This document shows positions 1 through 11,605 of a DNA stretch of 64,000 nucleotides, in pieces. The DNA is taken from contig JASANH010000265.1 in assembly GCA_030248295.1 (NCBI GenBank), forward strand, positions 295,162 through 359,161. The letters are read 5' to 3'. The translations under genes were made by a program, and so were the position numbers. Below the pieces are notes generated by a model that had not been told where the DNA came from, searched no databases, and saw nothing but the letters and a program-made list of their open reading frames with translations. The stretch's first letter is position 1. Each line of letters starts with the position of its first letter. The DNA is from Mesodorylaimus sp. YZB2_4. Lineage: Eukaryota > Nematoda > Enoplea > Dorylaimida > Dorylaimidae.

Positions 1-2863
1 GAACCAGGGTGATATCAGGTTTCCAAAACCTAGCGCGATCAATATTTCTGCGAAAAAACGGTGTCACGACACTCATTTACAGAAAACAGTTATGTGCTAA
101 AGACTAGAGAAATGTCTAACTTCTGATCACGGGAATAAAAAGTGTGCATACGGGTTGAATGGGTATCTACAGTCTTGACAAGACCAGATTTTTGAGGGGT
201 TTTTATTTTACTGTCTGCAGCATGGGAAGTTTCATTTCTGAGAAAATTAGTGAACTGGTCATTACAGCCATTCTTACTTGTGAGCTCCCTGACGAAATTG
301 GGCTCACCCAACCGGAATCCTGCAATACCTCGCTCTGTATTCCGAGGCGGACGACGGTTCGCAGTGTCTGCTAATCAGACTGCCGCACGTCACACGAAAA
401 ACAACGTGGTTTTCAGAGAGCTTTTGCTGGCTATTTTTCTGTATTTTAAAAGTCGTTCAGTTCCAGAAAGCCCTTCAAATTCTTTCCGCCGTCGATACCC
501 GCATTTGCATTCTGTGCAGTAAGGTCGAAGCTCTTTGAAATTCTATCAGGCTTGGACTGAAGCAAGAATTTTAGCGCGTTTTCACTTATAAATACTGTCC
601 TATCTGTTCATTTGGCTTGAGAACAGATGTGCACGCTTAACTTTTTATTTTGTGCATAGAATGGGGAGCACCCACAGTAAAATACTGTAATATGTATGGC
701 AAAGAAATCCATAAGCTATGCAGTACATGCGAGTACTCGACAATCAAATCAGGATAAAGCCTGTTGATCGAACAGGCTTCCGGAGGAGCATGTAACTTTT
801 GACCTTCGTGAGATAGAGGTCTGTGAACAACTGCGGGTGTTCATCGTGAACAGGTAGAATACCTGTGCACGCAAGAAGTAGACAGGTCCCAGTTATTTAT
901 GGACATACGAAACTTCACTCTACTGTATATAATTCCGATCAGACATGGTTTTTGTAAAGTTTGTATCTTTGAGTAAGATTGAAAGCTACTTTTGAACTAA
1001 GGGCCTAGAAAAAGTGTGCGAGGGGTTTTCCACCTATAGCAGTGAATATAATTCTTGGCTCGCTCTCACGTGCTGGGCCTCACGATCAGGGCACCGGTTG
1101 CCTCACACGCGGCAGCACAGGCGAATGCTCGACTTGCGCCTCGTTAGTAATCGGTTCTTATGGTGTGTCATTCACCATCCAGGGCGCAAAACTGTTTGGT
1201 AATGTGGGAAAACAGGAAATGAGGAAGGCAGCATACCAGTTTGCCTTGATTTGTCGTGCAGTAAAGCGGAGGAACCTTCGGTGCTGTTTTAGTCTCCTAT
1301 GACTATCGACGACTTTCTTAGGGTGCTTCCGAGACATTCGCTTCTCCTCAGCCTTCCTCAACGAAGCCCGTAAATAGGTTTCACATTTGGTTAAATAATT
1401 CCCCCTCCTCCCAGAAAGTATTGAGGGCACCCAATGGACAATTTGCGAAGATGTTTTCGATGAATAAGAGGATATATAAGTGGGACAATCTTTTATTGTG
1501 GCTCATTCGGTTGAATTCCATGTGCTACAGGAGTGCTTTTGACAATTTTGAGAGAAAAATCATTAGTTCTTTGGAAGAACTTGCATGCTTGAAAGTGTAA
1601 AAATTTTAATTCCCTGTCGACTAGTTTCCAGCCTCTGATCCATCTGGAATAGTGATTGCTCCAGACATTATTTCAGGATTTACAGTCTACCCCACTTTGG
1701 CCTTGCCACCTTCAATGCGGGAACAGTACAGCTGATTTTAAGCACTTCGGGAAAGGGCATTGCCTGTGCACGGACGCAGTTCTCTGCTAGGATTGGGTTC
1801 GTGTTTCTGTTTTTGCTGTTTTTCACAATTTTTAGTTTTGCTGATACGAGAAAGAAGGCCTTGACGGGGCAAAAATGCAGTCTCACTCAATCACCAGCAT
1901 AGTCATACATATTTAAGTCGCACGGCCGATGGAAAAACGTACTTCCAGGGTCTGCAAAACCGAACCTAATGCATGGCCAAAAAAGCTAAAAGAACCAAGT
2001 CCGTATTCTCCCCACCGCATTCCTGCTTCAGCAGGGCTGGCTCGTAATTGTGATCCCATCCCCATCAGCCAAAGTTACATACTGGAAACTCTGCCACCAA
2101 GGTTCACACTCTTCCATACGTGTTAGCATAGAAAAAATAAAAACTACAAGTTTTTCGTACTTGCCGCTTTCTCAGTTTTTCTCAGTACCTAATCCTTTAG
2201 TCCTCAGCATTTTCTATTTTCCATCTCCATTTTATTCGACCACTTTGTTTTCCTGCCATCCTCTACATAGTAACCCAACTTCCTGCAGTAGCGCACGATA
2301 GGACTCGAAGTGCCCTGGACCTGATTGCACTGCAAACAAGTGGCGATCGTATTCATTTCCATTTCTATGAACTGCCCACTCGGGTTATTGGCACCGAGGA
2401 TAATTCCATAAAATTGATCCCATACCGCCCAGCGCATAATATTTACTTTTTCATCGTGTCCGAAACCATCATTTATCGTTTAGCTTTATTCCATCAGCTG
2501 CACGCGAAGAAGCCACCCGTCTCGGTGACACTGTATTTGCACAATGGCACCCGCCCGTCGCAGTCTAGCACGCGTCGACTGCCAGCATTTGGGCAATGGA
2601 TACAATGTTAGGTGCTACCCAGCGCAAGCTAGGTCTCAAACGTTATAATGTACTTTTCGGGTGGAGGAGGCACTTATTTCGAGATTTTACCATTTCGACG
2701 GTCCTTCGCGGCTTTGATTGCCTTGACCCGTTCTCATGACCACCCTCGCTTTCCCACAGTGCGCAGATGCCTGCGATGACCCTGTTGGCCCCCGAGCGAA
2801 ATGAATCGAGTGGATACCTTCCCGCCATTATCGCCTTTATTGACTCCTTTCTTGCATTTTCAG
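1..2863. other. Intergenic, repeat-derived; no gene supported
   Basis: Only short open frames with no recognisable domain, splice pattern or family motif are present on either strand. The one interpretable element is a degenerate tRNA-derived SINE near 1057-1212, listed separately. Upstream exons of the AJM-1-like gene could lie here, because its first visible exon begins at a good splice acceptor, but I could not identify them. Confidence 0.5.
1057..1212 (+). repeat. Degenerate tRNA-derived SINE (family A)
   Basis: This stretch aligns by eye, in order, with the better preserved SINE at 16822-17023. It has a GCCTCACACGCGGCAGCAC block, then a B-box-like GCTCGACTTGC, then a tail resembling TTTGGTAATGTGGGAAAAC, where the other copy has TTTGGTGATGTGGTAAAAC. 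The A-box region is eroded. No target-site duplication is evident, so this is an old copy. Confidence 0.5.
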
Positions 2864-5800
2864 AAACTGTCACCCATTCCGCATTCTTATTGTCATCTTC
2901 GCTCCTCCCTGGAAAAAGAGACCAGTTTGACGCCCCTCGGTCGCCCGTTCGCCATCAACGCATCTCCGAGTCGTCGCATCGACGTGCGGATTCACCGTCG
3001 ACCTCCCGTGGTCAATCGTGCGTAGCCGAGGCTACATCGCGAGCAATACTCAACGATCCCGCATATTCCTCCCAGTCTCCATCAGCACCCAAATCGGCAT
3101 TCTTCTCCTCGTTGGCCTATCGAAGAATTTTGGCCGAAAGTAGTGCCAAGGCCATCGATTCGAATCCTTACTTGGCTTTGGCCAAAGCTACGATTGGAGC
3201 AGCATCGAAAGTTGCTTTTGAATCGAATGAGAATTTGTGTCAAGGGGGTCAAGAGCAGCTTGGAACCATTTCTTTAGTGGTCAGTTCCATTCTGACCACC
3301 ACTAGAAGCAATTTGTTGAAAGCCATCACCCAATCGGGTCCAGACCTGTCCTGTGTTCTCCTTGAAGGCCGAGCGATAGAAACAGATTTGAAAAGAGAGC
3401 GTGAATTTTCAGAAACTGATTCCATGGAGTCGGATGATACTTTGAGATCGATCAATTCGAGTGGTTCTAGGAAACACACGACTGGATATTTTGATAACTT
3501 GCGCGAAGTGCATTTGCCCGGTCGCTATGGAAAATACGACGTGGTCAAGGAAGAAAATATCGAGTTCAGGTATAGTAATTGGGGAGTCTGGAGGTCTGAC
3601 GAGAGAGCAGACGGGTCCCCCCCCCCCCCCCCCCCCCCCAGTAGCCAGCTGTACATACAAGTCACCAGTTGCCAACCCAACTTTTGAGAAACCCTCTGGC
3701 TGATTTCCAATGTGCAGTAAAATCACAAAACAGATTGGGATACCAGCATCGACCGATCCACCGACCCGGCGGAACCAGATCAATTCGGAGGAACTGACCA
3801 AACTGTGGGTCGGCCAGACCAGAATTTTGAATTCCCGCCAAAATATCTTTCCTGGTGTCCAGTCATGTTTTCATCGAGGCAGCTAGAATCGACAGCTCAA
3901 CCCACTGGGAGTGGCCGCCCATGCATGACATCGACAAGGTTTCTTTGAATTCTCGACCCCACCCACCTTCTGTCCACATAGTAGCATGCGAGGCTCAGTT
4001 GGCTTGTAAGAGGTTGAGCGGGGCCAACCCTGACTGAGACGCCTCATTTCTATTCTAGCTGAGGTCGTCAGTTTAGCATACTCATTCTCAGAGAGGGAAC
4101 TGGCTCTGGGGGACTCACTAGGAATTCAATTGGAGGTGGAAGTGGTGGACGCCGAATGAGTAGCCACCCGAGATAGAGAAAACTGGTCGTAATTGCCCGT
4201 CGGCGCCCTCCGTTCTTGCCCTCTATCATCCAGGGCGCTGATGTTGGAGCAGGATGCCCTTAGTGGTGATGCTCCAGCGGAGCAGCTCCTTGTGGAACCG
4301 CCAGAGGGAACCTGCAATGAGAGCTGGTTGCCTCACACAGAGCCTCACTCGTCATTGTGACTGCTGAATGGCAATTGGCAGAACCCTTAGCAAATTGGGG
4401 AAGGTGGACACCAAGCCCAAAACATTTAAAAAGCTGTCCTCATGCTGGCCACCTTCCACTCTACAAAGTCAAGTCTAGAAGCGAAACGGGATATTGCAGG
4501 CGAAGCTGGACAGTAAAAATCTGTAAAATTCTATGGTGTCAGCTCAGTCAGCGTGACGCAAGACGCGATCACGCTAACTTATTCCCAAAGTTCTCCTCCC
4601 CTGTCCGTTTTTGTCCAAATTCCGTCAGCTTCTTCCTCCCTGACTGCGGGTGTCTGTTATCGATAATCCTTCATCGAAAAAAGAAAGTGCATTATGCCGA
4701 AAAACAAGTGAGTGGGCGCAATATAACGTTGGGTCGGGTGGATTGGATCGGCTTGGCTTGGCTTGGGTCGGTTCTGTATCGGGCTGGGCCCTGGGTCAGG
4801 TCGGATCGGTTTGTTGACCTCACTCCCGGGTCGGTCGATGCTGGTGGGATATGCTGAAGGTACTATAAGAACAGACAGTTAATTTTGACTGCAGATTTTG
4901 ACATAAAGGGTGGTGAAATTTGAACCAGGGAGCTCTCGATTTTAGCAATAGTGCATTTTAGTCGCTTTACTCGAGGGTCCACTTTGTTTACAGGCTCTCT
5001 TTTGCAATATGAGGGAGAACAAAACCAGATTTTTTTACAGCAGCAGCGATCATTTTCTGATGTCAAATTAAGGAGTAACGATGCTGATGCAGAAAAGTAG
5101 AAGGAAACTTTTTTGGAGCAACAGCACTTGTTAGTTCTTTGACTCGCACTCTTGCATATTTGGCCATGCATTGCATAACAAATATGTACTTAACACATTC
5201 CCAGATGCCACCCGCTAAAAAAAGAGCCGCACAGGTGAACGCCCTGAACCCACTCGTGCAGCAGTTTTGAAAAACATACACTACGCAACCTGTCAAGAAA
5301 CCACCAAGTAGTTGTAAAATTCTGAAGGATTAAAATTCGACGATTTCGCCCTGTTGATGAGCACTTTTTAGTTCGTTCCATCAATATCCAATCGCGGGTT
5401 TTTTTTCGTCATTCTGTCCTTTTTATAGTCATATTTCGCACACTGGTGCTCAAAAGTTTTTCCCAAAAGTTTCGCAGAATTTCCCATTTTTCCTTCTTTA
5501 ATTGTGAATTAACCTGCACTTTTTCTAGATCTTCCGCCACTACCAAACTCATCGACAAGTCACCAACCCGATTGGACGTTGACTCTGAGAAACTTCGCAA
5601 ATTACTCAGCGCTCCTTATTACGCAACCAGCAATTATGGCCACGAAGCGACACATGCCCTGAATGAAACCGATTCTAGTACGCTCATGAACGAAACATTT
5701 CTTTCAACTAAATCGAACGAAACTACCGAATCCACGCCCACCACTCGCCCGTCATCGCGCAACAGTTGGCGATTCTGGGATTACAAAGGATTTCGTAATG

Positions 5801-8800
5801 AACAAAAAGAAAAAGAAATGGAAAATGAACAGGAAACTAAGACAGCCAGAAGGAATAAATACAAATCGAAGATCGATCGCGCGAAGCAAAATTATTTTCA
5901 ACAACAGCAGTCACCATCTGAATCGATGAACGTGGCGAGTTCTGGCCATCTCGTCAACCAGGAACGCCCCCATTTGGTTATTCATCTCCCCGAACCACCG
6001 CCAACGCGTCACTTCACTTCGTCACCACAGTCAAAAATCGAAGCAGCGAACGAATTGAAATTACGACCACCCCATGGCAAATATGACAGTGAATACGACT
6101 CGATTGTGAAGAAAGCCGAGGAAAATTGGTCCACTTACAGACGACGTCTTAACAAATTTCGAGATCAAACCGACACTCACCCAAAATCGCGCGCTTTCAG
6201 TGCTTGTGCTTTGAAATCCAACAATAAGGAGGCAGAACCGTATCAGAAGTCAGTTCTAGTGACAAATTTAGACCAAGAAATCGAACGCGAAGGACGAACG
6301 TTGAATAAAAATGGCAGTGCGATCACAAACAGGGCAAAAAGTGCGGATTGCGTTATCGATAAGAAAACAAAATCACAAATACAGCCGCCCGAAAATGAAT
6401 TGCGGAAATTGATTTTAAACGAAAAAGGATTATCGGAAGATGAAAAAAAATTATCGGAACACGAATTACGGTTTCGAAAATCCACTGAAAAATTGCAGGT
6501 GCCCGATTGGTATTTGTATTCGCAATATTTCGCTCGAAGTCGGTCACCAGTAAAACCGAAAAGAGCAAATGTCCCATCGACAACGAAAATTTCTTCACCG
6601 ATCACGGAAAGACCGAAAAGTACGCAAAGTTATCGTTATGACGATCGATTAGGAACCGATACGAAATCGACGAGCAACTATGGGAACCGACCGTGGACAC
6701 ATTTAAGAATCTGGGATCAAGATCGTTTGAGAAGCAATGAAAGTCAAAAAGAATTACGAAAATCGGAAAATCTAGGCATGAAACTTGACGAGGAGTTTTA
6801 TTTACCTAAGGGCTTTTTCGAGAAATATAAAGAAGAAATCGAAGAATTGCGAAAATCAAGATCGGCATTGAATCAGTCAACAGAACATCGCACAATGACT
6901 GAAATGACTTCGAGCGACCATGTTTATCAAAGAAAACCAGTTCCAGTGGCGACCATCAAACCGACTCAAGTGCAAGAAAACGGTGGGTCGAGCCGCGCAA
7001 TCCCCATCTCTAGAAGCCGAGACCGAGGTAGAAGACAAGAAAATGACGAATGGACAGTGTCAGGCGTGCCAGAAGACTGGATTGTGCCTGCACGGGAGCA
7101 AAAGGTTCTTGTGGAAGTTGGCGGTGAGATGCAAGCTGGACTTTACTCATTCCGTAAGTATAGTGGAATATTGCGTCTAGACCGTCTGGCTGGTGTCATG
7201 TTGTGGTAGGGCTGGGCATGACTGTGACGAGTCATACTGTACCTGGGCGGGGCTGGTGCTGATGCGTGAGGCAGATGCGTGCGTGGCGGAGTTAAATCAT
7301 ACTGAGCTTCTGTTCTGCTTGTTCAGTGCACTCTCGTTCTCATGGTTGCTTGGGATTGTGCTGGCAAAATGTCATTCTTTCAACACCTACCCAGTAGACG
7401 CATTCCGTTTTTCGACATGTGTCAAAATGTCATTTTAATTTCAGCTCAAAATACGGATCAGCGCCCTGCAACGTCGCTGGACGAAATTTTGGACTCATTG
7501 GTTTCGGCAGATCATGAAAATAATAACTGGATTCCTCGCGAAACGACTTCCACTTCAAATTCTCATCTCGGTGGAATAAAACAAGTGAAAACTGGAATTT
7601 TTTCTAAAAATAGTAACTTGATGGAAAAATGCGCACGTGCTCCTCAAATGGCGATGGAGCTAATGAAGGTGAGGTTATGATTGTTCAAATTTTCGTGTAC
7701 ATGTGATTTTTTTGAGTTGCGGCGACCGCAGCTTCTTAAATTCTAGTAGGTTCGTACATACAATGTGCATGTGTCAACTCTAGTTTTGGGGTTTTGAGAA
7801 TGAGGGAGCATTCTCTGTGAATCCTCAGCTTGCAGCAAAATTTCTGTTAAAACTACAGGAGACTGCATACTGGTGATATGCTGTAGCGTGGTTAGCATGG
7901 TTATAATGTATCCATGGGATACTGTACTGCTTTTCACACAAGCAGCAGGGTGAAAATGGCGCGAATTTAAATATGTAGATCCACATTTTATCCGGCTTAT
8001 TTTGCCTTTTCAGAATGAGCCTCTATGGATACAATGCGGATACTGCCGTACAGTTTGTCCAATCGCGACTCGTCATCACACGCAAAGAAATCGCATAAAA
8101 TGCTGTCAAAATTGTTATACATATTATTGCAACTCGTCGTGTCGCGATTCGGACAGCCACCGTCACACATCCACTATGTGCAACTATGCCAAGGTCGGTT
8201 CCCTTTGTCAAAAAGTCATGCTAAAAGTTCGGGCCGATCCAGAATCTATTTATCGTATGTCACTGATGGCCAGAGCTCACTTCTCAGTCAGTGGTCGAGG
8301 AGTGGTCAACTTCAGATTGCCTGATCCAGAAACAGCTAGAAATTTTTTGGAAAAGGGATGGCGTGTATTGGATGATCCAAGGAAAGGCCATGTAAGCGAT
8401 TATTTACAATATTGCCCGTTGGACTATGTGTTCGATAATTGTAAGAATCGAAATTTGGTCACACTATGCCGGCTTTACACGCCGAGTACCAGCTTTATGC
8501 TCAACATCAGCATATTGGTGGATCCACTGACAAACGTCTCATTGGCTGGATCACCACGCAACACTTACATATTGGATGATCAATCACCGATCGATTATAT
8601 TGATTACTTTGCTGATACGAAACAGATTACAGGCAAAGGAACAATGAAAAGTCAAGGAGACAAGAGCAACAAGGGGACGTCGAAAATTAAATCAATATTC
8701 AAATCCATGGAAATGATAATATCTGGTATTGGTCATGATCAAAGCAGTAAAGATCAGTCACGAGGTAGCACGACGTCAACAAAATTTGAAACATTTCGAA

Positions 8801-8898
8801 AAACTGAAACCACCGAATATGAAATAATTCAAAGAAGAAATGGTGATGCTTCGACGCTTCATGCACCAGTGATAATTGGAGATGAAACACAAGTATAA
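2864..8898 (+). CDS. AJM-1-like apical junction protein, four linked exons (5' end not found)
   Basis: Exons read by hand: 2864-3569, 5529-7153, 7445-7668 and 8014-8898 with a TAA stop. All introns are GT-AG and all junction phases agree, giving about 1,146 residues. The first two exons encode low-complexity, Ser/Arg/Glu-rich, probably disordered sequence. Exon 3 contains a SLDEILDSLVSADHE segment. Exon 4 starts NEPLWIQCGYC and continues with a Cys/His cluster (CxxC, CCQNCYTYYC, SSC, then HRHTSTMC) that looks like a MYND-type zinc-binding module, followed by a globular alpha/beta-looking region and a Ser/Thr-rich basic tail. From memory, nematode AJM-1 and vertebrate AJM1/C9orf172 share this CGYC cysteine module and the DEILDSL segment. 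In C. elegans AJM-1 sits at apical epithelial junctions with DLG-1. The start is unresolved: 2864 follows a strong TTTCTTGCATTTTCAG acceptor, while an in-frame ATG at 2767 is an alternative. Further exons could lie in the 1.96 kb first intron, although 3569 and 5529 join in frame directly. Confidence 0.65.
3615..3639 (+). repeat. Poly-C tract, 25 C
   Basis: An uninterrupted run of 25 cytosines lies 46 bp inside the first visible intron of the AJM-1-like gene. It is the longest of about ten C or G runs of nine or more bases in the window. The reported length may be limited by sequencing or assembly. Confidence 0.95.
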
Positions 8899-9527
8899 AT
8901 ACCATATGTGTGAAAATTTTTCTACTGTACAGTATGATACGCATCCAGTTTTTGAGTAATAAGTATTTTATTCAAATTTAATTTTTTCAGTATTCCATCA
9001 AATTATAGTTCTAACTATTTGAATCAGAAAGTCTGATCTCTGATCCAATTCTAGCTGATGCATGTCAGCAACTCAGTCAATGCCAGACGGCTGGTGTTGG
9101 ACACAGGGGTGGTGGAATAAGGACTCAACGTCACTCTGACATTGAAGCATACAGTAGAACACCAGAGCACTGTCAACCTTGTTTCACTTTTTGTATCAAT
9201 TCAACCTGATAATTGGTTCTCTGACAGTAGTTACTGGAAAATATTTTTTTAAAGAAATCGACGCTTTACGAATATGGTCTCGAAAGCTTTTCCTATGTAC
9301 ACAGAACGCTGGCTAGGTCCACATGCTGTACGAGTCAATACCAGGGCAGCACAATTCTCCGTAACCCTCCGACCTAGAACCATTTCGAGCGTAAACAAAT
9401 GACCGCTTTGCTTAAGTTCTTACTGTTCGTGAGATGTGTTATGCCCTTGTATTCAGCTATAACTCAATGCAGCGAGGAGCCAATAAAGCTCAATAAAGAA
9501 CCGCATAGTTACTTTTATCAAGGCAGG
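8899..9527. other. Intergenic between AJM-1-like gene and glycosyltransferase 1
   Basis: No gene seen. The AJM-1-like 3' UTR must begin here. No exact AATAAA was found close to the stop, though AATAAG occurs near 8958. Confidence 0.5.
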
Positions 9528-9775
9528 CAATCTAAATCGTAGGTTCTCCTGTGTAGCCACCTCGCAAATATTCCCCAATAAAAATAATTGCCAGGTGTGA
9601 CTATGGACGCAATAGGCGCAACATTTTGTGCATGCACGGCAGCCAAGGGTACGAGAAGGTCCCTTTTCTGTCAGCAACCCGGGCAGCGTGCTAGTGGGAT
9701 CTGACAAAGTACAGATGCCTGCTACTGCCCCCACTCCTAATATTGAACTATAGCAAAACACAGCTTATTCCCAAA
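9528..9775 (+). promoter_or_regulatory. Duplicated 5' flank of glycosyltransferase 1
   Basis: The block from GGCAGGCAATCTAAATCGTA to the start codon is recognisably homologous, with indels, to 19363-19621 upstream of the second paralogue. Shared landmarks in order are TCTAAATCGTA, TGCCAGG..TGACTA, GTGCATGCA, CGGGCAGCGT and CAGCTTATT. The duplication therefore carried the proximal promoter or 5' UTR as well as the coding sequence. I see no clear TATA box. Confidence 0.6.
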
Positions 9776-10888
9776 ATGTACAAATCCATAAAACTTCGCA
9801 TTGTCTTTCTTTTATTGTGTTCTCTAATTTTCTCATTTCTGATTTTAATGCTGACGTTCAAGAATGCTCACAGCTTTTTTAGTTCAATTTCAAATTTGCG
9901 ATCCCTTTTGCCCCACAGAGGCGATATAAAAGCCAATAATCATGGCTTGATCGATATTGATCGATTTCAGCTGAATCCTATCACGAAGGCCTTCGAAGTG
10001 GATGGCAAGCCGATACTGTGGCAATACTGGCACAGCGACACAGACATTCCCTTGTACGTACGCCTGTTGGTGGAGGCCATGCAATGTCGCAATCCTGAAT
10101 TCCGCACGATTCTCGTTCACGATTCCACGATTCGCCATTATTTGCCAAATTTGAACGTGTCCGAGGAAATTTTCAACAATCTGAGCGCGAATCATCGATC
10201 GGATATTTTTCGTGTGCACGTGATGGCAGAGTACGGCGGAGCGTACGCCGACGTGGACACGTTGGCACTGGATAAATACCACGATTGGTATCGACAACTC
10301 AAGGACTACGACTTCGTCACGGCGGACTGGGGCAACGTAATTACTGCAGTGGGCGCATTTGGACCTGCGCGAGCAAAGACGGGACTTTTCAAATTGTGGG
10401 CTCGGAATCAAGAAAAAATCATCGAAGATCAGAAATGTTGCTTCAGTTGGGGCGTCTTCGGTCCGGGGGCAATGAGCGGGTTCAGAGAAGAAATCGAATC
10501 GAGTGGAACCAAGTGCAAGAGATACAATGGCGTGGCCACTGCAGGCCAAGTGGAAAGTGCTGGATTTGTGCGATCCCCGACGGTTTCGTTCGAAGAGGTC
10601 GAAAAGAGAGTGCTTCCTCTGCGATCCACACCCTATTTATTCATTTACCACAGTGGATTGAAAAAAGCGAAGTTTGGGAATGTCTCGACCGTAGCTGAGT
10701 TGATGCCCGAGAAGACGACCTTGTATTCGGCATTTGTCGGCTGCGCATTGGTCGATTGTTGGGCCAAGTACGAACTGATGATCGAACACGGCTTGGATAC
10801 AAGTTCATGGGTTAACGCCAGCGAAATCCTAAATTATTTAAAAAGCATGGATCACGAAGTCTGCAAGAAGTTAAAAATTCGAAAGTAG
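9776..10888 (+). CDS. Golgi-type DXD glycosyltransferase (Gly_transf_sug family), paralogue 1
   Basis: Intronless frame of 370 residues. The start chosen is ATG 9776, just before a cytosolic MYKSIKLR and a single hydrophobic anchor (about residues 8-28), giving a type II membrane protein typical of Golgi glycosyltransferases. The luminal part has the family hallmarks: WQYWHSDTDIPLYV near 82-95 (the W-x-G/H-x-x-x-P substrate region), RSDIFRVHVMAEYGGAYADVD at 141-161 with the metal and nucleotide-sugar binding D159-V-D161, and a conserved cysteine-containing tail. This is the fold class of OCH1 and alpha-1,4-galactosyltransferase-like enzymes (PF04488). Donor and acceptor sugars cannot be inferred. 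A near-identical paralogue lies at 19622-20725. A fold-back transposon sits 51 bp downstream of the stop. Intronless structure raises the possibility of retroposition, but no poly-A tail or TSD is evident. Confidence 0.85.
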   Translation: MYKSIKLRIVFLLLCSLIFSFLILMLTFKNAHSFFSSISNLRSLLPHRGDIKANNHGLIDIDRFQLNPITKAFEVDGKPILWQYWHSDTDIPLYVRLLVEAMQCRNPEFRTILVHDSTIRHYLPNLNVSEEIFNNLSANHRSDIFRVHVMAEYGGAYADVDTLALDKYHDWYRQLKDYDFVTADWGNVITAVGAFGPARAKTGLFKLWARNQEKIIEDQKCCFSWGVFGPGAMSGFREEIESSGTKCKRYNGVATAGQVESAGFVRSPTVSFEEVEKRVLPLRSTPYLFIYHSGLKKAKFGNVSTVAELMPEKTTLYSAFVGCALVDCWAKYELMIEHGLDTSSWVNASEILNYLKSMDHEVCKKLKIRK

Positions 10889-10931
10889 CGCTTTTTAGTC
10901 TGCGAGGTATTTTTTCCAAAATGTGTGCAGC

Positions 10932-11605
10932 CAATTCTCCATGGCTGTACTTTGTGATAAATCACTGGCTCGCACGCGACTCCCGCGCCCCCTAACGGTA
11001 TGAATCAGTCATTGTGGCCACGAAACGGCGTGAAGGCTCGGGAAGGGATGATAGCAAATGGTCAATGCCGAGAGGCACAAAATGAGCCATAAATGGTTTA
11101 TTCCAAGGCAATTCGAATATGGCGATTTCGCGAATATTTTAAATATGCCGCTGATCAGGTTCGAAATCGCGGTGTCCGCTAGAAAGTGGCAAAGAAAGTG
11201 GACTGTGCTTATCTGGCATATGATCATTCCGAACAAATTCTTAATTGTATTGAACTTTAACCCACAAAACTAAGTTTGAATTGTTCATACCCCAATAAAC
11301 GGTTCAGTGATTTTTTCGTTCAGGTATACGTACACTACACTTTCTTCGCCACATTCTAGCAGACACTGCGACTTCGAGCCTGATCAGCGGCATATTCAAA
11401 AGATTCGCGAAATTCCCATATTCCAATTTCCTTGGCAAATAACCATATATGGCTGATTTTGTGACTCTCGGCATTGACCATTTGTTATCATTTCTTTTCA
11501 AGCCTTCACGCCGTTTCGTGGCAATGCTGATTCATACTGTTAGGGGGCGCGGGAGTCGCGTGCGAGCCAGTTATTTATCACATATAGTATAGCCATGCAA
11601 TTCTC
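10932..11605. mobile_element. Fold-back hAT-like MITE, 658 bp, with 8 bp TSD
   Basis: The element 10940-11597 has two long inverted arms, about 10940-11200 and 11338-11597, separated by a 137 bp loop. The outer ends read CATGGCTGTACT and AGTATAGCCATG. They are flanked by a perfect direct repeat, CAATTCTC, at 10932-10939 and 11598-11605. An 8 bp duplication fits the hAT (or P) superfamily. There is no coding capacity; the small open frames inside are the two arms read on opposite strands (both give a DFAN(I/L)LNMPLIR-like peptide). The arms differ by scattered substitutions, so the insertion is not brand new. Confidence 0.85.

Noticed and set aside
9890-10549. 219-residue antisense frame (-), repeated at 19724-20485
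   Set aside because: Antisense of the two glycosyltransferases; its conservation follows from the coding strand.
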